Below, in pieces: positions 50,642 through 59,356 of a stretch of DNA of 64,000 bases. How positions within the stretch are numbered: position 1 is the stretch's first letter; every line of letters starts with the position of its first letter. The notes beneath the pieces were generated by a model. That model was given only the letters and a program-made list of their open reading frames with translations, was not told where the DNA came from and searched no databases. A program made the translations under genes and the position numbers. This DNA comes from an uncultured Collinsella sp. (GTDB taxonomy: Bacteria > Actinomycetota > Coriobacteriia > Coriobacteriales > Coriobacteriaceae), in assembly GCA_900752215.1 (NCBI GenBank), contig CAADUO010000030.1:1-64000 (forward strand). Direction: 5' to 3'.

Positions 50642-52645
50642 ATGTCGAAGCAAGCGGTCGTTGGAATTGTGGCGCACGTCGATGCCGGCAAGACCACGTT
50701 GGCCGAGGTCATGCTGTTCAACGCGGGTCGCATTCGCAAGCGCGGCCGCGTGGACGATGGCGATTCGCATCTGGACATGAACGCGATCGAGCGCGAGCGT
50801 GGCATCACGATTTTTTCGTCGCAGGCCGTGCTCGACCACGGTGATACCCACGTCATGCTCGTGGATGCGCCCGGCCACGTCGATTTTTCGGCCGAGGCGG
50901 AGCGCACGCTGCGCGCGCTTGACTATGCGATTTTGGTTGTGGGTGCCAACGACGGCGTGCAGGGGCACACCGAAACCCTGTGGCGCCTGCTTGCACGTTA
51001 TGACATCCCGACATTCATCTTCATCAACAAAATCGATTTGGAGAATCCCGGCCGCGATGTTTTGCTGGCACAACTTGGGCAACGTCTCTCCGAGGGCTGC
51101 CTGGATGCCGGCGAACTGCTGGCGGGCGGGGCCGTTCAGGAGGACGCTGCCGCGTTAGACGAAGAAGCGCTCGAGGAGTTTCTTGAGGCGGGTGAGCTTT
51201 CCGTCGCGACGCTGTCGCGCATGGTTGCCGAGCGCAAGCTCTTTCCCTGTTTTGCCGGGTCGGCGCTCAAGGACCAAGGCGTGGACGAGCTGCTGGATGG
51301 CATATGCGCGCTGATGCGTGAACAGGCGTGGCTCCCGGAGTTTGCCGCGCGCGTCTATCGTGTCAGCCGCGGGGATCGCGGCGAGCGCTTGGCATGGGTT
51401 AAAGTAACCGGCGGCACACTGCATGCCAAGCAGATGATTGGCGGACGTTCCGGTGCCGAGGCATGGGAGCAGAAGGTCGATCAGGTACGCATCTATAACG
51501 GCGAGAAGTATGAGCTTGCCCAAGAAGTTGCTGCTGGCGGTATTTGTGCCGTGACGGGCCTTGCGCACGTTCGCCCGGGGGACGCCCTGGGCGCGGAGCC
51601 CGCGGGCGATGCACCTGTCATTGCGCCGGTTCTCACCTATACCGTGCTACCGGGCGAACACGACGTCCATGTGGTATTCAAAGCGTTGACTGAGCTGGCA
51701 GACGAAGACCCCATGCTCGGCGTAAGCTGGAATACGCATCTTGAGCAGATTCATTTGCAGTTGATGGGCGCCGTGCAGCTCGAGGTCGTGCAGCGGGTGT
51801 TGGCTGATCGCTTTGGCCTTTCGGTTGCGTTTGAGTCCGGTGGCATTCTCTATAAGGAGACTATTTCGCAGCCGGTCGAGGGCGTGGGCCACTTTGAGCC
51901 GCTGCGCCACTATGCCGAGGTGCATTTGCGCCTGGAGCCGTTGCCGGCGGGCTCGGGCGTGCAGTTTGGCACCGTAACCTCGACTGACGAGCTCGATCTT
52001 AACTGGCAGCGTTTGGCACTCACCAACGCCATGGAGCGCGATCACCTGGGCGTGCTGACCGGCTCGCCCATCACCGATGTGCGCATTACGCTCACGGGCG
52101 GCCGCGCGCATGCCAAACACACCGAGGGCGGCGATTTTCGCCAGGCCACGTACCGCGCGGTTCGCCAGGGGCTCATGCGGGCACGTGAGGCTGGCGCGGC
52201 GGTGCTGTTGGAGCCGTGGTACCGCTTTGAGCTCGAGGTGCCGGGGGAGTGCGTGGGCCGGGCGCTCTCGGATGCCACGCGCATGGGTGCCGAGTACGAG
52301 CCGCCGACGATGGCGGGAGATCGGGCGAAGCTTGTGGGTCGCGTGCCGGCATCTGAGGTGCAGGATTACGCGCTGGAGGTGGCTGCCTACACGAGCGGTC
52401 GCGGGCATCTGTACCTAGAGTTCGCCGGCTATGCGGCTTGCCATGATGCCGAGCGCGTAATCGAGGCTGCCGCCTATGAGCCAGAGGCCGATCTGCCCAA
52501 CACGCCCGATTCGGTCTTTTGCTCTCACGGCGCCGGTTACACGGTCAAATGGTACGACGTACCCGCCGCGGCGCACGTAAAGGTCGATCCCGCCACCTTC
52601 CGCCCCTGGCGAGCAGCAGACGCCGAGTTTTTCGGCCATAGGTGA
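50642..52645 (+). CDS. TetM/TetO-like ribosomal protection GTPase
   Basis: This 667-residue EF-G-like GTPase has G1 AHVDAGKTT, G2 region ERERGITIF, G3 DAPGHVDF and G4 NKID. The domain order (G, II, III, IV, V) follows TetM/TetO rather than EF-G, and the length (640-670) is typical. Such factors dislodge tetracycline from the ribosome. The sequence is clearly divergent from the common mobile tetM/tetW/tetO genes and its composition matches the chromosome, so a role in tetracycline resistance is likely but unproven. ATG 50642 follows GAGGAG. Downstream on the same strand are an ATPase and a short UvrA-like protein. Confidence 0.82.
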   Translation: MSKQAVVGIVAHVDAGKTTLAEVMLFNAGRIRKRGRVDDGDSHLDMNAIERERGITIFSSQAVLDHGDTHVMLVDAPGHVDFSAEAERTLRALDYAILVVGANDGVQGHTETLWRLLARYDIPTFIFINKIDLENPGRDVLLAQLGQRLSEGCLDAGELLAGGAVQEDAAALDEEALEEFLEAGELSVATLSRMVAERKLFPCFAGSALKDQGVDELLDGICALMREQAWLPEFAARVYRVSRGDRGERLAWVKVTGGTLHAKQMIGGRSGAEAWEQKVDQVRIYNGEKYELAQEVAAGGICAVTGLAHVRPGDALGAEPAGDAPVIAPVLTYTVLPGEHDVHVVFKALTELADEDPMLGVSWNTHLEQIHLQLMGAVQLEVVQRVLADRFGLSVAFESGGILYKETISQPVEGVGHFEPLRHYAEVHLRLEPLPAGSGVQFGTVTSTDELDLNWQRLALTNAMERDHLGVLTGSPITDVRITLTGGRAHAKHTEGGDFRQATYRAVRQGLMRAREAGAAVLLEPWYRFELEVPGECVGRALSDATRMGAEYEPPTMAGDRAKLVGRVPASEVQDYALEVAAYTSGRGHLYLEFAGYAACHDAERVIEAAAYEPEADLPNTPDSVFCSHGAGYTVKWYDVPAAAHVKVDPATFRPWRAADAEFFGHR

Positions 52646-52674
52646 TAGAAGGGCGGCCCTTTTGTCACCTGCTG

Positions 52675-52703
52675 TTGGTATAACTCGGTATAAGTTGGTA
52701 TAA
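52675..52703 (+). promoter_or_regulatory. Triple direct repeat with 10-bp period
   Basis: Nine-base units TTGGTATAA, TCGGTATAA and TTGGTATAA begin at 52675, 52685 and 52695. The spacing of exactly one helical turn places them on one face of the DNA, 36 bases upstream of the ATPase ATG. It is a likely cooperative operator or activator site. Confidence 0.5.
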
Positions 52704-52738
52704 CTATTACCAGGGTTTGCCAATCCGAGGAGGCCGAC

Positions 52739-53857
52739 ATGAATCCAAATCCCTTTAAGCCCACGGCTGGCAAGCGGCCTCCGATACTCATCGGTCGCGA
52801 GTCGGTCATCGAAGATTTTGAGGAAGGGCTCGATAACGGCGCCGGAGCGCCGGGCAGGCTCATGCTCATTACGGGAAACCGCGGCTGCGGCAAAACGGTT
52901 CTCTTGCGGGAGCTGCAGCGTTTAGCTAGTGAGCGCGGATGGGCGGTTGTCTCCGATTCCGCTTCGCTTGGCTTATGCGACCGCTTGGCCGACGCGCTTC
53001 GCTCGAATAAACCCGTTGTGACGTCAATGGAGTTCGGGCCGTCGTTTGGCCGGATGTCGGTCGAGGCGGCGCGGGCAAAGGGCGAGACGTTGCGAGGGCT
53101 GGTCAACGAGCGCCTCAAGAAGCTCGGGCCGGGAAAGGGCTTGCTGTTTGCGATTGACGAGGCACAATCGGCGTCTATCGAGGAGCTGGCGGCTCTTGCC
53201 GTTCTCTATCAGCAGGTGCTCGGAGACCAGGATGCCACGGGCTTGTCCGATAGCGACCAGCGCGGCCTTGCGCTGGTGTTTGCCGGCTTACCCAGTATGG
53301 TTGACGATCTGCTCGAAGAGCCGAGCGTGACGTTTTTGCGGCGTGCCCAGCAGCGTACGCTGGGGGCGATTTCTTTGCCCGAGGTGCGCGATTCATATAT
53401 CCAGACGGTCAAAAACGCTGGTCTTTACGTTGACGCGGGGACGGCGGACCTTGCGGCACACAAGAGCATGGGGCATCCCTATATGGTTCAGCTCGTGGGA
53501 TATTACATGTGGCGGTCTGCTGTCCGGCGTGGCTCGCAGGCCATCGAAAGGCGCGATGTCGAGGATGGCCATGCGGATGCCGTCTCCGAGTTCTACGAAG
53601 CGGTTGACGCGCCCCTGTATTACGGGTTGCGCAGTCCACAGCGCCTCTTTATCGAGGCCATGGCTGCTGACGAGGGTAAACCGACGCGAATGGCGGACAT
53701 CATTGAGCGCTGCGATCGCACTCAGAGCTGGGCGAGTAAATATCGCGCAAGCCTGATTCGCGAGCGCGTCATCGAGGCTGCCGGATACGGCCTCGTCCGA
53801 TTTGCCGTGCCCATGCTGGGCGAGTATATCTGCGACCGCATTTTATGGCATGAGTAG
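52739..53857 (+). CDS. AAA/STAND-type ATP-binding protein
   Basis: The 372-residue protein has a P-loop NTPase core: sensor-like start PPILIGRESVIEDF, Walker A GNRGCGKT, Walker B LLFAIDEAQ and a sensor strand ALVFAGLP. The C-terminal third (about 260-372) is a winged-helix-like domain (ADIIERCDRTQSWASKYRASL). The family resembles phage- and island-borne AAA ATPases with uncharacterised function. AGGAGG precedes the ATG. Its start of 10-bp-period direct repeats suggests tight control. The UvrA-like gene overlaps or abuts its stop, indicating cotranscription. Confidence 0.78.
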   Translation: MNPNPFKPTAGKRPPILIGRESVIEDFEEGLDNGAGAPGRLMLITGNRGCGKTVLLRELQRLASERGWAVVSDSASLGLCDRLADALRSNKPVVTSMEFGPSFGRMSVEAARAKGETLRGLVNERLKKLGPGKGLLFAIDEAQSASIEELAALAVLYQQVLGDQDATGLSDSDQRGLALVFAGLPSMVDDLLEEPSVTFLRRAQQRTLGAISLPEVRDSYIQTVKNAGLYVDAGTADLAAHKSMGHPYMVQLVGYYMWRSAVRRGSQAIERRDVEDGHADAVSEFYEAVDAPLYYGLRSPQRLFIEAMAADEGKPTRMADIIERCDRTQSWASKYRASLIRERVIEAAGYGLVRFAVPMLGEYICDRILWHE

Positions 53858-53867
53858 GGTGATAAAG

Positions 53868-56363
53868 GTGACGGAACAGAAGATGAGCCCGCAGGCTATC
53901 GAGGTGCGTGGCGCGCGCGTACACAACCTCAAGGACATCGATATCGATATTCCGCTGGGAAAGCTCGTGGGTATTGCCGGCGTGTCGGGCTCGGGCAAGA
54001 GCTCGCTGGCGCTGGGGGTTCTTTATGCCGAGGGCTCGCGCCGTTACCTGGAGGCGCTCAGCACCTATACTCGACGTCGTCTGACGCAAGCCGAGCACGC
54101 TCAGGTGGATGAGGTATTACACGTACCGGCGGCGCTCGCGCTGCACCAGCGTCCGAGCGTGCCGGGCGTGCGCTCCACTTTTGGCACCATGACTGAGCTC
54201 AACAATAGCCTGCGTCTGCTCTTTAGCCGCTGTGCCCATCACGTGTGCCCGCATTGCGGGGCGCGCGTGGAGCCAAGCCTTAACGTGGCCGCAGGCCTGT
54301 CGCTCACGTGTCCGACATGCGGCCGCGAGTTCTACGCTCCGAGCGCCGAGGACCTTGCCTTTAACAGCGGCGGCGCGTGTCCCACTTGTGGCGGCACCGG
54401 CGTTATGCGTGAGGTGGACGAGGCAAGCCTGGTGCCCGACGAGTCAAAGACTATCAACGAAGGCGCGGTGCTTCCCTGGGGCACGTTCATGTGGGATCTG
54501 ATGAAGCAGGTGGCAGGCGAGATGGGTGTGCGTACCGACGTGCCGTTTAACCAGCTCACGCCTCAAGAGCGCGACATCGTGTTTCATGGTCCGGCGGTTA
54601 AGAAGCACATTCTCTACGTTCCCAAAAACGGTGAGGGCGCCACGCCGCTCGACTTCACCTATTACAACGCCGTCTATACCGTCGAAAACGCGCTCGCCAA
54701 GGTCAAGGACGATAAGGGCTTAAAACGCGTTGCGCGCTTTTTGCGCGAGGGAGCATGCCGCGATTGCGGCGGCACGCGTCTCTCCGAGGCTGCGCGCCAG
54801 CCCCAGGTGCGCGGTATCAATCTGGCGCAAGCGGCGGCCATGACGCTGGGCGATTCGATTGAGTGGGTGCGCGGGGTGCCCGCATCCTTGCCGCCCGAGA
54901 TGCGGCCCATGGCAGCGGATATCTGCGATTCATTTTTGGGCGCGGCCCGTCGTCTGGTCGACCTGGGCCTCGATTACCTTTCACTCGATCGCGCTGGTGC
55001 CACGCTCTCCACGGGCGAGCGTCAGCGCGTGCAGCTTGCTCGCGTGGTGCGCAACCGATCGACGGGCGTGCTTTATGTGCTGGACGAGCCCTCAATTGGC
55101 CTGCATCCTGCCAATGTCGACGGCCTGGTGAGTGTGATGCGCGACCTGGTGCGCGACGGCAACACCGTGGTTGTTGTCGACCATGACACGCGCGTACTGG
55201 CGGAAGCCGACTATCTGGTCGAGATGGGCCCCGTTGCCGGAGCAGGCGGCGGCAGTGTGATCGCCGCTGGTACGGTAGACGAGGTCGAGCAATCGCAGGG
55301 CAGCCGTATCGCGCCGTTTTTGCGCGCCGAGCCCAAGCGCTTGCGTCCGCAGGTGACTGACGAGGAAATGTTCGACCAGGGCCGCATCCGCATGGCAACC
55401 GATACCATCCATACCGTCAAACCGCTCGAAGTCGATATCCCACGCGGCCGCTTAGTCGCGGTAACGGGCGTTTCGGGTTCGGGCAAGACGACGCTGGTGC
55501 TCGAGACGCTCATTCCGGCACTCAAGGCGCAGGCAGCTGGCGAGCGCCTGCCAAGCCATGTGCGCTGGGTCGACGCCGAGGGCATCGCACGCGCCAACCT
55601 GATTGACGCCACGCCCATCGGTGCCAACGTGCGCTCGACGGTAGCGACCTATGCCGACATCCATGATGAGCTGCGCCGCGCCTTCGCCCGTACGCCCGAG
55701 GCCAAGGCGGCCGGCTACAAGGCGGGTGCCTTTAGCTACAACACTGGTGCCTTGCGCTGCCCTACGTGCGATGGCACGGGCTCGATATCGCTCGACGTGC
55801 AGTTTTTGCCCGATGTCGAGATCGTCTGCCCGGCATGTCGTGGTTCGCGTTATGCAGACGCGGCTTCGCATATCCATCGCGAGGCCAAGGACGGGAGCCT
55901 GCTTACGTTGCCGCAGCTCATGGATATGAGTGTGGACGAGGCTCTCGATGCCACGGTGGGACTCAAGAAAGTTCAGGCGCGCTTACAGACCTTGCACGAC
56001 TTGGGCTTGGGCTATCTCACGCTTGGTGAGCCCACGCCGGCGCTCTCGGGCGGCGAGGCGCAGCGTCTTAAGCTTGCAAGCGAGATGGGACGCGTGCAGG
56101 ACGATGCCGTATTCGTGTTCGATGAGCCCACGATCGGCCTGCATCCGCTCGATGTTCAGGTGTTGCTGAGTGTGTTTGACGGCCTCGTTGCCAAGGGCGC
56201 CACGGTTATCGTGATCGAACACGATCTCGACCTTATCCGTAACGCCGATTATGTGATCGACATGGGCCCGGGCGGTGGCGATGCCGGCGGGCAAATCGTC
56301 TGCGCCGGCACGCCGGGCGACATCGCAGCCTGCTCCAAGAGCATTACCGGTCGCTACCTATAA
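53868..56363 (+). CDS. Short UvrA-like protein (UvrA paralogue)
   Basis: The 831-residue protein has two ABC halves: Walker A GVSGSGKSS and GVSGSGKTT, signatures LSTGERQRVQLA and LSGGEAQRLKLA, and Walker B VLDEPSIGL and VFDEPTIGL. It has UvrA-type zinc cysteines (CPHCGA...CPTCGR and CPTCDGTG...CPACRGSR). It is about 110 residues shorter than repair UvrA, consistent with the class lacking the UvrB-interaction domain that includes drug-resistance paralogues such as DrrC. The first signature reads LSTGE rather than LSGGE. I choose GTG 53868, just after GGGTGAT, over the ATG at 53850, which overlaps the upstream gene and lacks a ribosome site. The role is inferred as DNA-bound drug or damage handling. 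Confidence 0.82.
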   Translation: MTEQKMSPQAIEVRGARVHNLKDIDIDIPLGKLVGIAGVSGSGKSSLALGVLYAEGSRRYLEALSTYTRRRLTQAEHAQVDEVLHVPAALALHQRPSVPGVRSTFGTMTELNNSLRLLFSRCAHHVCPHCGARVEPSLNVAAGLSLTCPTCGREFYAPSAEDLAFNSGGACPTCGGTGVMREVDEASLVPDESKTINEGAVLPWGTFMWDLMKQVAGEMGVRTDVPFNQLTPQERDIVFHGPAVKKHILYVPKNGEGATPLDFTYYNAVYTVENALAKVKDDKGLKRVARFLREGACRDCGGTRLSEAARQPQVRGINLAQAAAMTLGDSIEWVRGVPASLPPEMRPMAADICDSFLGAARRLVDLGLDYLSLDRAGATLSTGERQRVQLARVVRNRSTGVLYVLDEPSIGLHPANVDGLVSVMRDLVRDGNTVVVVDHDTRVLAEADYLVEMGPVAGAGGGSVIAAGTVDEVEQSQGSRIAPFLRAEPKRLRPQVTDEEMFDQGRIRMATDTIHTVKPLEVDIPRGRLVAVTGVSGSGKTTLVLETLIPALKAQAAGERLPSHVRWVDAEGIARANLIDATPIGANVRSTVATYADIHDELRRAFARTPEAKAAGYKAGAFSYNTGALRCPTCDGTGSISLDVQFLPDVEIVCPACRGSRYADAASHIHREAKDGSLLTLPQLMDMSVDEALDATVGLKKVQARLQTLHDLGLGYLTLGEPTPALSGGEAQRLKLASEMGRVQDDAVFVFDEPTIGLHPLDVQVLLSVFDGLVAKGATVIVIEHDLDLIRNADYVIDMGPGGGDAGGQIVCAGTPGDIAACSKSITGRYL

Positions 56364-56365
56364 CC

Positions 56366-56400
56366 GAATGTGACAAAGGGACTGCCCCTTTGTCACATTC
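56366..56400. repeat. Palindromic intergenic element, family A copy 2
   Basis: GAATGTGACAAAGGG (56366-56380) is perfectly inverted at 56386-56400. It overlaps the stop of trmL and lies three bases after the uvrA-like stop, so it may be a two-way terminator. It shares the GTGACAAAGGG core with 20495-20527. Confidence 0.65.
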
Positions 56401-56992
56401 CCGGAAAGCCTGTTTGGCGCAGGGCCTCGTAGAGGACGACGGCGGCGCTGTTGGAGAGGTTGAGCGCGCTGATGCGGTAGTCGTCCGGGTTGACGAAGTT
56501 GCCGCAGATATCCTGCCGAAGGATGGCCTCATGGCCGTCCTCGGTATGCCCCAGCGATTCCTCGTGGGCTTCCCAGACCTTGGCGTTATCGAGTGAGTCG
56601 CAATCGCGCAGCATTGGGATGCGCTCGCAGCGCTCGGGCGCCGCGGCAAGCAGTGGCTCGGGAATGCCTGAGCTCTCGCTGCCAAAGACCAAGTAGTCGC
56701 CATCTCGGTAGGTGCTCTGCGCATAGGTGCGGCGTGCCTTTTTGGTCAGCAGATGCAGGCGACCGTCGGCGGGGGAGAGGCCGTTGCGCGCAAGGAAATC
56801 CTCCCAGCCGGCATAAGTCGTCACGTCCAAGTTTTGCCAGTAGCCCAGACCGGCGCGACGTACCGTCTTGTCATCGAGCGAAAAGCCCAGTGGCTCCACC
56901 AGATGCAGATGGGCACCGGCGACCACGCAGGTACGGCCTATATTGCCCGTATTGGCCGGAATCTCGGGTGCATACAGCACGATATTGAACAT
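56393..56992 (-). CDS. trmL: tRNA (cytidine(34)-2'-O)-methyltransferase
   Basis: The 199-residue SPOUT-class enzyme methylates the ribose of the wobble base of tRNA-Leu. It shows IVLYAPEIPANTGNIGRT at the N-terminus, the LxxEPLGF strand, the trefoil-knot segment VFGSESSGIPE and the C-terminal NLSNSAAVVLYEALRQ. ATG 56992 follows AAGGAG, and a longer in-frame start adds an unconserved leader. The 3' end lies inside a family A palindrome. Confidence 0.9.
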   Translation of the reverse strand: MFNIVLYAPEIPANTGNIGRTCVVAGAHLHLVEPLGFSLDDKTVRRAGLGYWQNLDVTTYAGWEDFLARNGLSPADGRLHLLTKKARRTYAQSTYRDGDYLVFGSESSGIPEPLLAAAPERCERIPMLRDCDSLDNAKVWEAHEESLGHTEDGHEAILRQDICGNFVNPDDYRISALNLSNSAAVVLYEALRQTGFPGM

Positions 56993-57013
56993 GAATCTCC
57001 TTGGCTCAGAACG

Positions 57014-57048
57014 AAAAACCACCACGAAGGGCACCTTCGTGGTGGTTT
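57014..57048 (-). terminator. Rho-independent terminator of the CobW-family gene
   Basis: AAACCACCACGAAGG (57016-57030) pairs perfectly with 57034-57048. On the minus strand the hairpin runs into TTTTT (57018-57014). It lies 41 bases after the CobW gene stop. Confidence 0.85.
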
Positions 57049-57088
57049 GGCGGTTACGTAGGCGGAAAAAATACCCGCTTCGATAAAC

Positions 57089-58219
57089 CTAGGCGCGGTG
57101 CCAGTCGGTCAGGCAGGCATCGAGGGAGGCGATGAGCGCATCCTTGTCCATGTGACGGCCGATAATGCACAGGCTCGTCATGCGGTCGCCCGTCTCGTCG
57201 TCCCAAATTTGCATGATCTCGGGGTTCTCGTCGATGATCTTCTGCTTCTCGCCCTCGGGCGCAGAATCGACAAACAGACCGTTCTCTATCAGGCGCATCT
57301 GGTGGCCGGCCTGCTCAAACATGTAGCACATGTCCGGATTGCCGGTCTGCCACAGCGGACCCTTGACGCGAATGACCTCGTCGGGCCACTCCTGCTCAAC
57401 AAAATCGGTGAACTTCTGCAGGTCAAACGGCTTGCGGCGCGAGTACACAAAAGTCTCGATGTCGTACTCGAGCACCTCGGGGTCTTCGTGCTCCTCGGGA
57501 TGCTCCATGGCCTCGATCCAAGCTGCGGAATTGTAGGCGCGCATAAAGTCGAAGCGGTCGGTGTCGAGCAGTTCCTCCATGGGAACCTCGCCGTTTTGGG
57601 CCTCGACGATCACGGCGTCTTTCTGCAGGCTGCGCACGATTGCCTTGAGCTCGGCAATCTGCTCAGGGCTCACGGTATCGGTCTTGTTGAGGATCAGCGT
57701 GGAGCAGAACTCGATCTGCTGGATGAGCAGGCTCTCGATATCGTCCTCGTCGATATCCTCTGCCAGCAGGTCGCGGCCGCCGTTGAACTCGTCGTACATG
57801 CGGGCGCAGTCGACCACGGCCACGATGTTGTCGAGCGCGAGCTTGGGCTCGCCGCCCACCTTGGCCTCGTCGCAGAAGCTCGAGATGGTGTAGGCGATGG
57901 GGATAGGCTCGCAAATGCCCGAAGCCTCGATGATGATGTAGTCGAAGTTGCCCGAATCGGCGATGCCCTGCAGCTGGTTGGCAAGGTCGTCCGAAAGCGT
58001 GCAGCAGATGCAGCCGTTGGTGAGCGGGATGAGGTCGTCGGTCTCGGAAAGGCCGCCGTCGGCGATAAGGCTGGCGTCGACGTTGATCTCACCGATATCG
58101 TTGACGATCACGGCGGCGCGGATGCCGCCGTCGTTAGCGAGGATGTGGTTGAGCAGCGTGGTCTTGCCGGCACCGAGGTATCCGGTAAGCATGATGATCT
58201 TCACGGGTTTGTTGGGCAT
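57089..58219 (-). CDS. CobW/G3E-family GTPase (COG0523)
   Basis: The 376-residue G3E GTPase has Walker A GYLGAGKTTLLNHI, the metal-binding CICC motif (NGCICCTL), Walker B EASGICEP and NKTD. COG0523 proteins insert or deliver metals such as Zn or Co to enzymes. The C-terminal CobW_C domain (about 245-370) contains the family block SRRKPFDLQKFTDFVE. ATG 58219 has AAAGGAGG upstream, so the ATG at 58240 is not preferred. It lacks a long His-rich metal-binding stretch. The client is unknown. Confidence 0.9.
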   Translation of the reverse strand: MPNKPVKIIMLTGYLGAGKTTLLNHILANDGGIRAAVIVNDIGEINVDASLIADGGLSETDDLIPLTNGCICCTLSDDLANQLQGIADSGNFDYIIIEASGICEPIPIAYTISSFCDEAKVGGEPKLALDNIVAVVDCARMYDEFNGGRDLLAEDIDEDDIESLLIQQIEFCSTLILNKTDTVSPEQIAELKAIVRSLQKDAVIVEAQNGEVPMEELLDTDRFDFMRAYNSAAWIEAMEHPEEHEDPEVLEYDIETFVYSRRKPFDLQKFTDFVEQEWPDEVIRVKGPLWQTGNPDMCYMFEQAGHQMRLIENGLFVDSAPEGEKQKIIDENPEIMQIWDDETGDRMTSLCIIGRHMDKDALIASLDACLTDWHRA

Positions 58220-58305
58220 GTGCCCTCCTTTGTTAGACATGGCTTACAGTTAAATCTTATGCCAAACGCCTGCCCTTATACCCACGCGCTGGCAAATAAC
58301 ACAGG

Positions 58306-58647
58306 CTACTCCCAGGCTCCCCACACATCGGGGCAATAACCGACGGTGGCCTTTTTGCCGTTGCGCACGATGGGCTCGGCTAGAACCTGCTGATTCTCGA
58401 GCAGTTTATCGAAGCGCTGGCTAGGGGTGAGGTGCTGGATGAGCGCGAGCGTCTCCTCGTCCTTAGCCTTGGGGTTGAGCAGCTTGTCGATGCCGCCGAC
58501 CGCCTGCATCACGCTCGTGAGCTCGCCCTTGCTCATCTCCTTTTCCTTAAGGTCGATAAACTGCACCTTAATGCGGCGCTCTTTGAAGAAGCGCTGTGCT
58601 TTCTTGGTGTCGAAGGACTTTTTGGTGCCAAAAATCTGGATATTCAT
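58306..58647 (-). CDS. ArsC/Spx-fold protein lacking the N-terminal cysteine
   Basis: The 113-residue thioredoxin-fold protein belongs to the ArsC/YffB/Spx superfamily (IQIFGTKKSFDTKKAQRFF, then RRIKVQFIDLKEK and a cis-Pro-like LAEPIVRNGKKATVGY). The position of the catalytic Cys in YffB-type members (GIKNCDT) is Ser here (GTKKSFD), so an arsenate or disulfide reductase role is doubtful. It ends 11 bases from the flavodoxin-fold reductase gene and is probably cotranscribed with it. Confidence 0.82.
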   Translation of the reverse strand: MNIQIFGTKKSFDTKKAQRFFKERRIKVQFIDLKEKEMSKGELTSVMQAVGGIDKLLNPKAKDEETLALIQHLTPSQRFDKLLENQQVLAEPIVRNGKKATVGYCPDVWGAWE

Positions 58648-58658
58648 ATTCCGCCGTT

Positions 58659-59282
58659 CTACCTGATGAAGTTGGTCGTTGCGCGATCGGCTTCGGGTGC
58701 GTTGATACCGGCGGCCTGTCCTGCCTCGATACAGCGCAGGAGCCAGGCCATGTTTTTGCCGATGTTTCGCATGGTGGCAAGGCCCTCGGCATCCCCATCG
58801 GCGTCGCCGGGCACGCGGCCAAACACGTTGTTCCAGTAGGTGGAGGCAACCACAGGCATTTGCTTAATGGTGAAGTACTTGTTGAGCACATCGAACGTGG
58901 TCGACGTGCCGCCGCGACGGGCGACGGCGACCGCGGCGCCGGGCTTGTGCTCAAAGGCATGCCCGCCTGCATAGAAGGCGCGATCGAGGGCTGAGAGGAT
59001 GCGTCCGCTGGGATGCGCATAGTAGACGGGGGAGCCAAAGACAAAGCCATCTGCCTGCTCGGCGGCAGCGATGAGCTCGTTCACCACGTCGTCGTCAAAG
59101 GTGCAGCGACCGCCAAGCTTGCCGCACTGGCCGCAACCGATGCAGTCGCGAATGGGCTTGGCGCCCAGCTGGAACACCTCGGTATCGATGCCCTCGGCGT
59201 TGAGTTGCTCGGAGACCTCGGCGAGTGCGCGGGCGGTATTGCCGTTTGCCTTGGGACTGCCATTGACCAAAAGAACCTTCAT
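58659..59282 (-). CDS. Flavodoxin-fold NADPH-dependent FMN reductase family protein
   Basis: The 207-residue protein begins with the flavin-binding P-loop MKVLLVNGSPKANGNTA and contains CIGCGQCGK, a cysteine cluster typical of IwsF-like iron-sulfur flavoproteins. The GSPVYYAHPSGR loop and FDVLNKYF follow. It may bind a [4Fe-4S] cluster as well as FMN. The ATG at 59282 follows GAGGGAG. The GTG three bases before gives a near-identical product. It is upstream of, and likely cotranscribed with, the ArsC-fold gene. Confidence 0.85.
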   Translation of the reverse strand: MKVLLVNGSPKANGNTARALAEVSEQLNAEGIDTEVFQLGAKPIRDCIGCGQCGKLGGRCTFDDDVVNELIAAAEQADGFVFGSPVYYAHPSGRILSALDRAFYAGGHAFEHKPGAAVAVARRGGTSTTFDVLNKYFTIKQMPVVASTYWNNVFGRVPGDADGDAEGLATMRNIGKNMAWLLRCIEAGQAAGINAPEADRATTNFIR

Positions 59283-59356
59283 CACAAACTCCCTCTGCTG
59301 TTGGTGACTTCTGCAGAGGATTATCGCACGATGGGGGAGGCGGTGCGGGCGCGGTG

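Noticed and set aside
50642..52645. A recently acquired mobile tetracycline resistance gene
   Set aside because: The protein is divergent from the common TetM, TetO and TetW types, its base composition resembles the flanks, and no mobile element surrounds it.
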